A stretch of 64,000 bases of DNA from assembly GCA_031296405.1 (NCBI GenBank), contig JAVKKH010000002.1, positions 124,001-188,000 of the forward strand, written 5' to 3'. The notes beneath the pieces are model-generated. The model worked only from the letters and a program-made list of their open reading frames with translations. It ran no database searches and had not been told where the DNA came from. Below are positions 27,200 to 36,679 of this stretch, piece by piece. The position numbers and the translations under genes are program-made. Source of the DNA: Candidatus Tepidifontimicrobium thermophilum. Lineage in GTDB: Bacteria; Sysuimicrobiota; Sysuimicrobiia; Sysuimicrobiales; Sysuimicrobiaceae. Position 1 is the first letter of the stretch; every line of letters begins with the position of its first letter.

Positions 27200-28066
27200 T
27201 TGGAGATCCCTCCACACACCCGGCTGGTAGCGCTGTTAGGCGACCCGGTCTCGCACAGCCTGTCGCCCCGCATGCACGCGGCGGCGTTCCGGGAGCGGGG
27301 GCTACGGTGGGCGTACGTGGCCTTCCGGGTCCGGCCGGAGGACCTGGGCGCCGCGGTGGCCGGGCTGCGGGCCCTGGGTTTCGCGGGCGCCAACGTGACC
27401 CTGCCCCACAAGGTAGCCGTCTGCCAGCTGGCCGACGAGCTGGACGGGTCTGCCGCGCGGTGCGGGGCGGCAAACACCCTGGTCTTCTCGGAAGGGCGGG
27501 TGTTGGCCTTCAACACGGACGTGGCCGGAGTGCGCAGGGCCCTGGACGAGGAGGGTGTGGCGGCCCGGGGGCTCCGCGTGGCGGTCCTGGGCGCGGGGGG
27601 GGCGGCCCGGGCGGCGTGTGTGGCGTTGGGGGAGGCTGGTGCGGGGCTCGTGACGGTGGTGGCCCGCAGGACCCCCGCGGGACAGGCCCTGTGCGACCGC
27701 ATGCGGGAGGAGTTCCCCGAAACGCGCTTTGAAGCACGTCCCTTCGAGGACGCAGCCCTCCGGGAGGTGCTGCGGGAGGCGGACATGGTGGTGAACGCGA
27801 CTCCCGTGGGCATGCACCCCCGGGAGGACGAAAGTCCGGTGCGCGAGGGTGCCTGGCTGCGGCAGGGGCAGGTGGTGTTCGACATGGTGTACAACCCCCC
27901 TGAGACGCGTCTAGTGCGGCTGGCGCAGCAGGCGGGGGCGAGGACCGTGGGCGGGCTCTCCATGCTGGTGCACCAGGGAGCTGCGTCCTTCGAGCTGTGG
28001 ACCGGGAGTCCGGCTCCCATAGACGCGATGAAGAGGGCCGTCGGTCTGCTCCCGGCGGGGGTGTGA
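27200..28066 (+). CDS. aroE: Shikimate dehydrogenase
   Basis: NADPH-dependent reduction of 3-dehydroshikimate to shikimate, fourth step of the chorismate pathway. 288 residues. Substrate-binding motif [17 protein letters not shown] near the start, catalytic Lys in [10 protein letters not shown], nucleotide loop [11 protein letters not shown], and [10 protein letters not shown]. The start is TTG at 27200 with GGAGG 7 bases upstream. A -10-like TAGAAT lies at 27168-27173 but no good -35 is seen. First gene of the aro operon. Confidence 0.95.
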   Translation: MEIPPHTRLVALLGDPVSHSLSPRMHAAAFRERGLRWAYVAFRVRPEDLGAAVAGLRALGFAGANVTLPHKVAVCQLADELDGSAARCGAANTLVFSEGRVLAFNTDVAGVRRALDEEGVAARGLRVAVLGAGGAARAACVALGEAGAGLVTVVARRTPAGQALCDRMREEFPETRFEARPFEDAALREVLREADMVVNATPVGMHPREDESPVREGAWLRQGQVVFDMVYNPPETRLVRLAQQAGARTVGGLSMLVHQGAASFELWTGSPAPIDAMKRAVGLLPAGV

Positions 28067-28067
28067 G

Positions 28068-29219
28068 GTGGCGCTGCGGCTGGTGACCGCTGGGGAGTCG
28101 CACGGCCGGGGGCTGGTGGCGGTGGTGGAGGGCCTGCCGGCAGGCCTCCGGGTGGACGAGGAGTACATCGACCGGCAGCTGTGGCGACGCCAACTGGGCT
28201 ACGGCCGCGGCGGCCGCATGCAGATCGAGCAGGACCGGGCGGAGATCCTGTCCGGTATCGTGGACGGCGCCACCATCGGGGCCCCGGTGGCGGTGCTGGT
28301 CTGGAACCGCGACTGGAGGACGGAGGAAGCACCCATCACGCGGCCCAGGCCCGGCCATGCGGACCTGGTGGGGGTGCAGAAGTACGGGTTCGACGACGTC
28401 CGGTACGCCCTGGAGCGCGCCAGCGCCCGGGAGACCGCAGCGAGGGTGGCGGGCGGGAGCCTGGCGCGGCGGCTGCTGGAGGAGTTCGGGATCGAGGTCT
28501 TCAGCCACGTGGTGGAGCTGGGCGGGGTGCGGGTAGAGGAGCTCCCGGAGCGGTGGGAGGAGGTCCGGGAGCGGGCGGAGGCTTCGGACGTGCGGTGCGC
28601 GGACCCGGCCGCCGCGCAGCGCATGCGGGAGGCAGTGGACGCGGCCAGGGAGCGCGGGGACACCCTGGGCGGCGTGGTGGAGGTGGTAGCTTTGGGCGTG
28701 CCACCTGGCCTGGGCTCGTACGTGCACTGGGACCGCAAGCTGGACGGACGGCTCGCGCAGGCGGTGATGAGCGTGCACGCCATCAAGGGCGTGGCTATCG
28801 GCGACGCGTTCGCCATCGCCGCTACCCCTGGCCACCGAGCCCACGACGAGATCTTCTACGAGCCGGAGCGGGGTTTCTACCGGCTCACCAACCGGGCGGG
28901 CGGCCTGGAAGGGGGAGTTACCAACGGCATGCCGGTGGTGCTGAGGGCGGCGATGAAGCCACTTTCTACCCTCCGGCAGCCCCTCATGTCCGCGGACATC
29001 CGGACCGGCGAGCCGGCACCGGGAGCGGTGGTGCGTTCCGACGTGACCGCGGTCCCCGCCGCCGGGGTCGTCTGCGAAGCCATGGTGGCCCTGGTGCTGG
29101 CGGACGCCCTGTGCGAGAAGCTGGGGGCCGACTCCCTGGAGGACATGCGGCAGGCCTACCGCCGGTACGTGGGGCGCGCCCGGTGGACACCCTCCCCGCC
29201 GGTGAGGAGCGGGCCGTGA
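28068..29219 (+). CDS. aroC: Chorismate synthase
   Basis: FMN-dependent elimination giving chorismate from EPSP. 383 residues. Family signatures are [18 protein letters not shown] at the start, [27 protein letters not shown] and the C-terminal [20 protein letters not shown] start one base after the aroE stop. Its end overlaps aroKB by 4 bases (GTGA). Confidence 0.97.
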   Translation: MALRLVTAGESHGRGLVAVVEGLPAGLRVDEEYIDRQLWRRQLGYGRGGRMQIEQDRAEILSGIVDGATIGAPVAVLVWNRDWRTEEAPITRPRPGHADLVGVQKYGFDDVRYALERASARETAARVAGGSLARRLLEEFGIEVFSHVVELGGVRVEELPERWEEVRERAEASDVRCADPAAAQRMREAVDAARERGDTLGGVVEVVALGVPPGLGSYVHWDRKLDGRLAQAVMSVHAIKGVAIGDAFAIAATPGHRAHDEIFYEPERGFYRLTNRAGGLEGGVTNGMPVVLRAAMKPLSTLRQPLMSADIRTGEPAPGAVVRSDVTAVPAAGVVCEAMVALVLADALCEKLGADSLEDMRQAYRRYVGRARWTPSPPVRSGP

Positions 29220-30829
29220 AGAACGTGGTCTTGTACGGATTCATGGGTGCTGGCAAGACGGCAGTCGGCGAGGAGTTGAGCCGACGCCTGGGCTGGCCGT
29301 TCCTGGACACCGACCGCATGGTGGAAAGCCGGGCGGGTAAGTCGGTGGCGCGCATCTTCGACGAGGACGGGGAAGCTGTCTTCCGGGCTCTGGAGCGTGA
29401 GGCCGTGGGGGAGGCGGCTCGGGTGCGGCCCGCGGTGGTGGCCTGCGGGGGAGGTGCGGTCCTGGACCCGCACAACGCGTGCGCGCTGAAGGCGTCCGGC
29501 CACATGGTGTGGCTGCGGGCCAGCCTGGACTCGGTGCTGAGCCGGGCCCGCGAAGGCCAGCGGCCTCTCTTGAGGGGCGACGCCAGGGGTAGGGCGGCAG
29601 TGCTGCTGGAGGAGCGGACCCCGCGCTACCGGGAGCTGGCGGACGTGGTGGTGGACACCGACGGGCTTTCCGTCCGAGAGGTAGCAGAGCGCGTGCTGAC
29701 GGAGCTGTTGGCCCGGGAAGCGCAGACGGTGACGGTGGCCTTGCCCGCCGGGGCCTATCCGGTGCGGGTGGGGGACGGCGTGCTTCCCCTGGTGGGTGTG
29801 GAGCTGTCGCGCCTGGGGGTGCGCAGGTGCGCGGTGCTGACCCACCCGCGGCTGTGGCGTCTTTACGGGGCCGGCCTGGCCGAGGTCCTTCGGGCGGGCG
29901 GCGTGGAGGTCGTGCCCGTGCTGGTCCCACCGGGGGAGCGCAGCAAGTCTCTAGGGGCTGCCCGGAAGGTGTACGCGCAGATGGCCGCCGCAGAGCTGGA
30001 CCGGGCGTGCGCGGTTGTCGGGCTGGGCGGCGGCGTAGTGGGGGACCTAGCCGGGTTCGTGGCAGGGACCTACATGCGGGGCGTGCGGTTGCTGCAGCTG
30101 CCCACCACCCTGCTGGCGCAGGTGGACGCCAGCGTGGGCGGCAAGGCCGCGGTGAACGTGTCCGTCGGAAAGGCGCAGGGACCGGTGAGGAACCTGGTAG
30201 GGGTCTTCTGGCAGCCACAGGCGGTGGTGGCGGACGTGGCCACCCTGCGTACCCTCCCGCTCCGGGAGCTGCGGGCGGGCCTCGCGGAGTGCGTCAAGCA
30301 CGGCGCGGTGAGGGACGCACGCCTGCTGGAGTGGGTGGACCGGGAGCTAGTTAACCTGCTGCGCCGCAGGACGGACCGGCTCGCGGAGCTGGTGGCGCGC
30401 AACGTGGCGGTGAAGGCCGAGGTGGTCCGGCAGGACGAGCGCGAGACGGGCGGGCTGCGGGAGGTGCTGAACTTCGGCCACACGGTGGCGCACGCCCTGG
30501 AGGCGGCCACGGGGTACCGCGTGTACCTGCACGGGGAGGCGGTGGCGATAGGGATGGTGGTGGAGGCGGAGCTGGGGCGGCGGGAGGGCGTCACGGAGGG
30601 CTCCGTGGCGGAAGCCCTGCGGTCGGTGCTGCGGCGCGCGGGCCTGCCAACCCGGGTTCCGCCCGTCTCCGCGCAGGCGCTGGTGGGCTTTATGCGGCTG
30701 GACAAGAAAAACCGCAGCGGGAGGTTACGGTTCGCCCTCGTGGAGCGGCTCGGGCAGGCCCGGACCGGCGTGGAAGTCCCGGAGGAAGCCGTGGCCTCCG
30801 TCCTGCGGGAGACGGGGGCGAGTCCGTGA
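29216..30829 (+). CDS. aroKB: Bifunctional shikimate kinase / 3-dehydroquinate synthase (fusion)
   Basis: One 537-residue reading frame joins two enzymes. Residues 1 to about 168 are shikimate kinase ([12 protein letters not shown]-loop, DTDRMVE substrate Asp, CGGGAV, and the lid RPLLRG). From about 172 the sequence is 3-dehydroquinate synthase ([75 protein letters not shown]). The two catalyse steps 5 and 2 of the chorismate pathway. Such AroK-AroB fusions are known, for example in Thermotoga. Start GTG overlaps aroC; end overlaps aroQ. Confidence 0.95.
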   Translation: MKNVVLYGFMGAGKTAVGEELSRRLGWPFLDTDRMVESRAGKSVARIFDEDGEAVFRALEREAVGEAARVRPAVVACGGGAVLDPHNACALKASGHMVWLRASLDSVLSRAREGQRPLLRGDARGRAAVLLEERTPRYRELADVVVDTDGLSVREVAERVLTELLAREAQTVTVALPAGAYPVRVGDGVLPLVGVELSRLGVRRCAVLTHPRLWRLYGAGLAEVLRAGGVEVVPVLVPPGERSKSLGAARKVYAQMAAAELDRACAVVGLGGGVVGDLAGFVAGTYMRGVRLLQLPTTLLAQVDASVGGKAAVNVSVGKAQGPVRNLVGVFWQPQAVVADVATLRTLPLRELRAGLAECVKHGAVRDARLLEWVDRELVNLLRRRTDRLAELVARNVAVKAEVVRQDERETGGLREVLNFGHTVAHALEAATGYRVYLHGEAVAIGMVVEAELGRREGVTEGSVAEALRSVLRRAGLPTRVPPVSAQALVGFMRLDKKNRSGRLRFALVERLGQARTGVEVPEEAVASVLRETGASP

Positions 30830-31269
30830 GGATCCTGGTGCTCTCGGGTCCGAACCTGAACCTGCTGGGCGAGCGGGAGCCGGAGGTGTACGGCCACCAC
30901 ACCCTGGCGGACGTGGAGCGGATGGTGCGGGAAAAGGCGGAGGAGCTGGGCGTGGAGGTGCGTTTTGTACAGTCCAACCACGAGGGAGTGATGCTGGACG
31001 AGCTGCACCGGGCGCGGTTGGACTGTGACGCGGTGGTCCTGAACCCCGGAGCGTTCACCCACACTTCCATCGCCCTGCGGGACGCCGTCGCGGCCATCCG
31101 CATCCCCGTGGTGGAGGTCCACCTGTCCAACGTGCACGCCCGGGAGGCCTTCCGACGGCGCATGGTGCTGGCACCCGTGGTGCGGGGCCAGGTCCTGGGC
31201 TTCGGCCCGTACAGTTACGTGCTGGGCCTGGAGGCTGCAGTTCACCTGGCACGGGGAGGGTCCCGGTGA
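30826..31269 (+). CDS. aroQ: 3-dehydroquinate dehydratase, type II
   Basis: Removes water from 3-dehydroquinate, step 3 of the pathway. 147 residues with the type II signatures GPNLNLLGEREPEVYG (catalytic Arg and Tyr), QSNHEGVMLDELH, LNPGAFTHTSIALRDA and EVHLSNVHARE. Joined by 4-base overlaps to aroKB before it and aroH after it. Confidence 0.96.
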   Translation: MRILVLSGPNLNLLGEREPEVYGHHTLADVERMVREKAEELGVEVRFVQSNHEGVMLDELHRARLDCDAVVLNPGAFTHTSIALRDAVAAIRIPVVEVHLSNVHAREAFRRRMVLAPVVRGQVLGFGPYSYVLGLEAAVHLARGGSR

Positions 31270-31634
31270 AGGTCCGGGGCATCCGCGGGGCCGTGCAGGT
31301 GGAGGCCAACACCCCCGAGGCCATTCTGGACGCGGCCCGCCGGTTGATCACGGAGATGGTCCGGGCCAACGGCGTGGAGCCGGACGACGTGGCGGCGGTG
31401 ATCTTCACGTGCACCTCGGACCTGGACGCCACCTTCCCCGCGGAGGCTGCCCGGGCCCTGGGCTGGGACCGTGTGCCTCTGCTGTGCTCCCGGGAGATGG
31501 ACGTGCCGGGGTCCATGCCGCGGGTGGTCCGCGTCCTGATGCTGGTGAACACCACCCTGACCCAGGACGAGGTGGTCCACGTGTACCTGGGCGGGGCCGA
31601 GCGCCTGCGGCCAGACCTGCGCAGCGCCCAGTAG
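31266..31634 (+). CDS. aroH: Chorismate mutase, AroH (trimeric) type
   Basis: Converts chorismate to prephenate toward phenylalanine and tyrosine. 122 residues, matching the Bacillus monofunctional class and not the helical AroQ-class mutase. The active-site start VRGIRGAVQVEANT and later FTCTSDLDATFPAEAAR, LCSREMDVPGSMPRVVRVLM are family marks. Overlaps aroQ by 4 bases; aroA follows after one base. Placing this branch-point enzyme in the operon ties aromatic amino acid output to chorismate synthesis. Confidence 0.95.
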   Translation: MKVRGIRGAVQVEANTPEAILDAARRLITEMVRANGVEPDDVAAVIFTCTSDLDATFPAEAARALGWDRVPLLCSREMDVPGSMPRVVRVLMLVNTTLTQDEVVHVYLGGAERLRPDLRSAQ

Positions 31635-31635
31635 G

Positions 31636-32925
31636 ATGGCGACCCTCCAGGTTCAGCCTGCACGCCTCGGCGGTCGCTTCCGGCCGCCTGGCGACAAGTC
31701 CGTCAGCCACCGCGCGGTCCTGCTGGGGGCTCTCGCGTCCGGGGTGACGGTGGCCCGCAACTTTCTGGAGGCCGAGGACACGTTGCGGAGCGTGGGCTGC
31801 TTGCGTGCTTTGGGGGTGCCCGTGGAGCTGGAGGGCGGCGTGCTGCGCGTTCACGGGCGCCGCCGGTGGTCGCAACCCGGCCACGTGCTCGACGCCGGGA
31901 ACTCCGGGACCACCATCCGCCTGCTGTGCGGGCTTGTAAGTGGCCAGCCGGTGGAGGCGGTCCTGGACGGTGACGAATCCCTGCGGCGCCGGCCCATGGA
32001 CCGGGTGGTGGAGCCCCTGCGCCGCATGGGCGCGGACATCCAGGCCAAGGACGGGCGGTTCGCTCCGGTACGGGTGCGCGGGGGCACGTTGCGGCCTGCC
32101 CGGCACGAGCTCCCGGTGGCAAGCGCTCAAGTCAAGAGCGCGCTGCTGCTGGCAGGGCTGTACGCGGAGGGCAGGACCGTGGTGGTGGAGCCTGCGGCCA
32201 GCCGGGACCACACGGAGCGCCTGTTGAAGGCCATGGGGGTCCAGGTGCGGAGCCGGGCGCTGGACGGCGGGGGGGTGGAGGCAGTGGTGGAAGGGCCCGC
32301 GCGTCCGGAGGCGGTGGAGGTGGAAGTCCCCGGCGACTTTTCGTCCGCGGCGTTTTTCGTCGCGGCGGCTGCCGCGCAGCCGGGTGCGGAGCTGGTGGTG
32401 GAGCACGTGGGCTTGAACCCCACCCGCACGGGGCTGCTGGAGGTGCTGCGGGACATGGGTGCGGAGGTGCTGGTGGAGGACCTGCGGGAGGTGGCCGGCG
32501 AACCAGTGGGCACCCTTCTGGTCCGGGGCAAGCAACTCCGAGGGGTGCGGGTAGGCGGGGGGCTGATCCCGCGGCTCATCGACGAAATCCCGGCTCTCGC
32601 GGTGGCCGCAGCAGTGGCGGAGGGGGAGACGGTGGTGCGGGACGCCGCGGAGCTGCGGGTGAAGGAGTCTGACCGGATCCGGACGGTGGTTCGTGCCCTT
32701 CAGGCAGTAGGGGTGGACGCCGAGGAGCTCCCCGACGGCATGGTCGTACGGGGTGGCAGCATCCGTGGGGGCGAGGTGGATCCCGGAGGCGACCACCGGA
32801 TCGCCATGGCGTTCGCGGTGGCGGGCCTGCTCTCCCGGGAGGGGGTCAAAGTGGTGGGCACCGAGTGTGCAGCGGTGTCTTTTCCCCAGTTTGAGCGCTG
32901 GCTTCGCGTGCTGGCTGCACGTTGA
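31636..32925 (+). CDS. aroA: 3-phosphoshikimate 1-carboxyvinyltransferase (EPSP synthase)
   Basis: Transfers enolpyruvyl from PEP to shikimate-3-phosphate, step 6. 429 residues. Landmarks: PPGDKSVSHRAVLLGALASG (catalytic Lys), LDAGNSGTTIRLLCGL, RRRPMDRVVEPLRRMGA and the C-terminal KESDRIRTVV and DHRIAMAFAVAGL. Both domains are complete. The next gene starts inside its stop codon region (TTGA). Confidence 0.97.
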   Translation: MATLQVQPARLGGRFRPPGDKSVSHRAVLLGALASGVTVARNFLEAEDTLRSVGCLRALGVPVELEGGVLRVHGRRRWSQPGHVLDAGNSGTTIRLLCGLVSGQPVEAVLDGDESLRRRPMDRVVEPLRRMGADIQAKDGRFAPVRVRGGTLRPARHELPVASAQVKSALLLAGLYAEGRTVVVEPAASRDHTERLLKAMGVQVRSRALDGGGVEAVVEGPARPEAVEVEVPGDFSSAAFFVAAAAAQPGAELVVEHVGLNPTRTGLLEVLRDMGAEVLVEDLREVAGEPVGTLLVRGKQLRGVRVGGGLIPRLIDEIPALAVAAAVAEGETVVRDAAELRVKESDRIRTVVRALQAVGVDAEELPDGMVVRGGSIRGGEVDPGGDHRIAMAFAVAGLLSREGVKVVGTECAAVSFPQFERWLRVLAAR

Positions 32926-33722
32926 ACTCTTCTGTACACCCCACCGTGGTGTTGCTGCACGGCGCGGGGGCGGACTGTGCGGGGCTCAGCTGGAAGCACG
33001 TGGCGCCCCGGCTGGCCCGGAAGTTCGCGGTGCTGGCCCCCGATCTGCCGGGCCACGGCGGGACCCAGGAGCTGCCCCGACCCACCACCGAGGCGTACCT
33101 GGACTGGCTGTGCCGCTGGATGGACGGGGCAGGGGTCGAGCGGGCGAGCCTGGTGGGCCTGTCCTTAGGAGGGGCTCTGGCCGTGGGCTACGCCCTGCGC
33201 AGGCCGGAACGTGTGGACCGCCTGGTCCTGGTCGCCAGCTACGGGCTTTCGCCCCGGGTGCCCTACCACGGACTCCTGTGGTTCTTGCTCCGGTCGCCGT
33301 TGCAGCGGCTGCTGCGGGCTCCCGGCCTGCGCCGGGGCCCTGGCCTGTGGTTGAGCGTGCGGTTCCTGGTGGGCGACCCCGGGTCGGTGGACGCCGAACT
33401 CCTGGGCGACGTCCGCGCCGCGCTGCGCGGCACCAGCCCCGGACTGTTCTGGCGGTGGCTACAGACCGAGGTCGGGAGGGCCCGCGTACGTACCTACTAC
33501 GGCGACCGCCTCCGCGACCTGCGCTGCCCCGTTCTGCTCATCCACGGCGACCGCGACCGGCTGGTGCCGCTGGCCCACGCGGAGCAGGCCGCACGCAGGA
33601 TCCCGCAGGCCCAGCTGGTCATCCTGCGGGGCTGCGGCCACTGGCCGCCGCGGGAGCGGCCGGAAGGGTTCTGGTCGGCCCTGGAGGCCTTTCTGCTGGA
33701 CGTACATAATTTTCGCAGATAG
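32922..33722 (+). CDS. Alpha/beta-hydrolase fold protein
   Basis: A 266-residue soluble hydrolase. The oxyanion region is VVLLHGAGADCAG, the nucleophile elbow GLSLGGALA (Ser), the acid DRDRLVPL and the catalytic His CGHWPPRE. A cap with a hydrophobic helix (GLLWFLLRSPLQRLL) lies between. Substrate unknown; esterase or meta-cleavage-type hydrolase are both possible. TTG start overlaps aroA (TTGA), so it is transcribed with the aro operon, though nothing links its chemistry to chorismate. Confidence 0.82.
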   Translation: MNSSVHPTVVLLHGAGADCAGLSWKHVAPRLARKFAVLAPDLPGHGGTQELPRPTTEAYLDWLCRWMDGAGVERASLVGLSLGGALAVGYALRRPERVDRLVLVASYGLSPRVPYHGLLWFLLRSPLQRLLRAPGLRRGPGLWLSVRFLVGDPGSVDAELLGDVRAALRGTSPGLFWRWLQTEVGRARVRTYYGDRLRDLRCPVLLIHGDRDRLVPLAHAEQAARRIPQAQLVILRGCGHWPPRERPEGFWSALEAFLLDVHNFRR

Positions 33723-33749
33723 CGGGCAGGTCTGAAGGATTTTTTCGCA
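33710..33749. repeat. Direct repeat upstream of the MurR-like regulator (candidate operator)
   Basis: TTTTCGCA occurs at 33710-33717 and again at 33742-33749, 32 bases apart start to start (about three helical turns). They lie before a -10-like TATAAC at 33763-33768. The spacing would put two protein contacts on the same face of the DNA. The first copy overlaps the end of the hydrolase gene. Confidence 0.45.
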
Positions 33750-33770
33750 TCTCCCTCGAAGCTATAACGC

Positions 33771-34631
33771 GTGGGCGCCCCACCGGTGGCTGGTGGCTGC
33801 TGGCTGCGGCTTCGGGAGCTGGCTTCCTCCCTGGCGGAGGCGGAGCGGCGGGTGGCCGACTACGTGGTCCGCGAGGGTCGACGCGTGCCGGCCCTGTCCA
33901 TCACGGAGCTGGCGGAGCGATGCGGCGTCAGCGAGGCCACCGTGGTCCGGGTGTGCAAGCGCCTGGGGCTTCGCGGCTACCAGGAGCTGCGGATCCGGCT
34001 GAGCGCAGAGTTGGCCGCGGAGCAGCCCCAGATCGTCGGCGAAGTCCGCCGTGGGGACGGCGTGGAGGAGGCTTGCCGGAAGCTGTTCGCGGGCATGGTG
34101 GCGGCGTTGGAAGACACCCTCCGGGTGCTGGACTGGTCCGTGCTGGAGCACGTGGTAGCCCGGGTGGCCACCGCCCGCCGGGTGGACCTGTATGGGGTGG
34201 GGGCGTCGGGGGTGGTGGCGACGGACGCCGCCTTGAAGCTGCTCCGCATCGGAGTTCAGGCGCAGGCCTTTACCGACCCGCACCTGCAGGCCACCTCCGC
34301 GGCCCTGCTGGGTCACCGGGACGTGGCCATCGGGGTCTCCCACTCTGGCAGCACCCGGGACACGGTGGAGGCCCTCCGGCTGGCCCGCGCCGCCGGCGCG
34401 TTCACCGTGGCGGTGACGCAGGTAGGGCCCTCGCCCATCACCCGGGTAGCGGACGCGGTGCTGAATACCGTGGCCCGCGAACCGCTTTTGCGGGAGGCGG
34501 CTGTCGGCTCCCGCATGGCCGCCATGGCGGTTCTGGACGGCGTGTTCGCGGGGGTGCTCCTGCGGCGGTACGCGAGCTCGGTGCGGGCGCTGGACCGCAC
34601 CCGGGAGGCCCTGGTGGGGAGGAAGTACTGA
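33771..34631 (+). CDS. MurR/RpiR family transcriptional regulator
   Basis: A 286-residue regulator: N-terminal helix-turn-helix (ALSITELAERCGVSEATVVRVCKRLGLRGYQEL) and a C-terminal SIS sugar-phosphate domain (DLYGVGASGVVATDAALKLL ... GVSHSGSTRDTVEALRLARAAGA). Such proteins sense amino-sugar phosphates such as MurNAc-6-phosphate. It heads a gene set for muropeptide recycling and probably controls it. The start is uncertain: GTG 33771 lies only 3 bases beyond a -10-like TATAAC, so GTG 33786 may be the true start on a nearly leaderless transcript. Confidence 0.88.
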   Translation: MGAPPVAGGCWLRLRELASSLAEAERRVADYVVREGRRVPALSITELAERCGVSEATVVRVCKRLGLRGYQELRIRLSAELAAEQPQIVGEVRRGDGVEEACRKLFAGMVAALEDTLRVLDWSVLEHVVARVATARRVDLYGVGASGVVATDAALKLLRIGVQAQAFTDPHLQATSAALLGHRDVAIGVSHSGSTRDTVEALRLARAAGAFTVAVTQVGPSPITRVADAVLNTVAREPLLREAAVGSRMAAMAVLDGVFAGVLLRRYASSVRALDRTREALVGRKY

Positions 34632-34632
34632 C

Positions 34633-35154
34633 GTGGCGTCTTCCGCGCCCGTCCGGATCCGTGCCGCGCGGTCCGCGGACGTGACGGCATGCGCCCGCAT
34701 CGTGGCGAGCGAGCCGCTCTGGCAGCGCTACGGGATCTCACAGCGCCGGGCGGCGGCCATGATCCGGGCGGCGGTCAGGGCGGGGGAACCGGTGCTCGTG
34801 GCGGTGCGGGGGGCGGAGGTTTTGGGGTTCGTGTGGTTCCAGCTCCGCGGGACCTTCGTCCACTCCGGGTACGTCCGGTGGATCGCCACCGCTCGGTCGG
34901 CTCGGGGTCAGGGCGTGGGCCGCCTTCTCCTCCGGACGGCGGAGGAACGGATCCTCCGGCACGGCCCGAACGTGTTCCTCCTCGTGTCGCGCTTCAACCG
35001 GCGTGCCCAGCGGTTCTACCGGATGATGGGGTACGAGCGGGTCGGAATGCTGCGGGACTACGTGCGGCAAGGGCTGGACGAATGGATCTACCGGAAGACC
35101 ACAGGACCCCTGGTTTCGGGAACGGGCGGCAGAGATCCCAGTCCTGGGAGGTGA
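34633..35154 (+). CDS. GNAT family N-acetyltransferase
   Basis: A 173-residue acetyltransferase. The acetyl-CoA loop is ARSARGQGVGRLLLRTAEERI, and the last strand-helix unit is FYRMMGYERVGMLRDYVRQGLDEWIYRK, resembling RimI-type enzymes. GTG start one base after the regulator stop. Within the recycling operon it might act on amino sugars or peptides, but the sequence does not show the substrate. Confidence 0.85.
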   Translation: MASSAPVRIRAARSADVTACARIVASEPLWQRYGISQRRAAAMIRAAVRAGEPVLVAVRGAEVLGFVWFQLRGTFVHSGYVRWIATARSARGQGVGRLLLRTAEERILRHGPNVFLLVSRFNRRAQRFYRMMGYERVGMLRDYVRQGLDEWIYRKTTGPLVSGTGGRDPSPGR

Positions 35155-35161
35155 TGCGGAG

Positions 35162-36670
35162 ATGCGAGCGCTCGTGATGGCCGCGTTGGCACTGGCCTTG
35201 GTGGCCAGCGGATGGGCGGTGCAGGCGGGGCCGGCGCCCGTCCGGTTCACCCTCGGCGTGGACCAGGAGGTGGTCGGCCTGGATCCCCACATCGTCACCG
35301 CGTTCTCGTCCTTCCGGAGGTTGGACCTCCTGTACAACAAGCTCGTCCGGTACAACGACCAGCTCCGGATTGAGCCGGACCTCGCGGAGTCGTGGGAGAC
35401 GCCGGACGCACGGACGTACGTGTTCCGCCTCCGCAGGGGCGTTCGCTTCCACAGCGGCGCGGAGTTGACCAGCGAGGACGTGAAGTTCAGCCTGGAACGG
35501 GTTCTGGACCCGGCGACACGGTCCCCGGGGCGCTCGTACATCGACGTGATCGAGTCCGTGGAGACCCCCGACCGCTACACCGTGCGGATCCGGCTCCGCC
35601 ACCCCCTCGCGTCCCTGCTGTCCGGGCTGGCGTCGGGGAACCTCGCGATCGTGGAGAAGGCGGCGGTCCTGCAGCACGGGAATCTCCAGCGGGTGGTGGC
35701 CGGCACGGGTCCCTTCATGCTGGCGGAGTGGGTCCCCGACAACTACATGCGGCTGGTTCGGAACCCCCGTTACTTCCGGAGGGGGCTGCCGCGGGTGGAC
35801 GAGGTGGTGTTCCGTGTGATCCCGGACCAGGCGTCGCTGTTGGCAGGGGTGCGGAGCGGCGCGCTGGATATGGCGACCATCAACCAGGGGAGCGTCGTCG
35901 TACAGGCGAAGCGGGAGCCCGGCGTGGTGGTCCTGCAGAAGCCGGGGATCAACCTGCGGATCTTCTCGTTCAACACCACCCGTCCACCGTTCCAGAACCC
36001 GGCCGTTCGGTACGCGCTGAGCTTCGCCATCGACCGGGACGCCATCGTCCAGACGGCGGAGATGGGCTTTGCGGAGGTGTCCGGTCCGGTGCCGGCCTCC
36101 GTTCGGACCTACGCGCTTCCGGTGAGCCAGTTCCCGTCGTACCGGCGGGACGTGGCGCGGGCCCGGCGGATGTTGGCGGAAGCGGGCTACCCCAACGGGT
36201 TCAGCACGCGGATCGTGACGTCCCCCACCTACGAGGGGGGGATCGCGGTGGCACAGGTGATCCAGGCCCAGCTCCGAGAGGTGGGGGTGTTGGCCACGCT
36301 GGAGCAGGTGGAATGGGGAACGTACATCGACCGGTGGGTGAAACGGGACTTCGACACCATGGTGGAGCTGCGGGGCGGTGACCCGGACCCCGACCGCTTC
36401 CTGTACCGGACCTTCCACAGCACGGGGGCGGTGAACAACTTCCTGTTCAAGGACGAAGCGGTGGATCGGCTCCTGGAACGGGGGCGGGTGAACCTGGATC
36501 CGGAGCGCCGGAAGCCGATCTACGCGGAGCTGCAGACGCTGCTGGTAGAACGGGCGCCCGCGCTGTTCCTGTACGTCCCCTACGAGACGCAGGTCCTGCG
36601 CCCGGCGGTGCGGGGCTTCCGCTTGGTGGGGAACGGGTCCTTGTACTACCTGGAGGAAGTACAGAAGTAG
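35162..36670 (+). CDS. ABC transporter substrate-binding protein, peptide (family 5)
   Basis: A 502-residue DppA/OppA-type receptor. Signal peptide at 1-22 with an AxA-like cleavage before GPAPVRFTLG and no lipobox Cys, so it is a free periplasmic protein rather than a lipoprotein. Family marks are LAESWETPDARTYVFRLRRGVRFHSG, SAEDVKFSLERV-type TSEDVKFSLERV, and AIDRDAI later. Binds peptides or, in this context, perhaps muropeptides. The ribosome site GGGAGGTGAT precedes the ATG. Two permease genes follow; no ATPase gene is present. Confidence 0.92.
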   Translation: MRALVMAALALALVASGWAVQAGPAPVRFTLGVDQEVVGLDPHIVTAFSSFRRLDLLYNKLVRYNDQLRIEPDLAESWETPDARTYVFRLRRGVRFHSGAELTSEDVKFSLERVLDPATRSPGRSYIDVIESVETPDRYTVRIRLRHPLASLLSGLASGNLAIVEKAAVLQHGNLQRVVAGTGPFMLAEWVPDNYMRLVRNPRYFRRGLPRVDEVVFRVIPDQASLLAGVRSGALDMATINQGSVVVQAKREPGVVVLQKPGINLRIFSFNTTRPPFQNPAVRYALSFAIDRDAIVQTAEMGFAEVSGPVPASVRTYALPVSQFPSYRRDVARARRMLAEAGYPNGFSTRIVTSPTYEGGIAVAQVIQAQLREVGVLATLEQVEWGTYIDRWVKRDFDTMVELRGGDPDPDRFLYRTFHSTGAVNNFLFKDEAVDRLLERGRVNLDPERRKPIYAELQTLLVERAPALFLYVPYETQVLRPAVRGFRLVGNGSLYYLEEVQK

Positions 36671-36679
36671 CCTGTGGGG

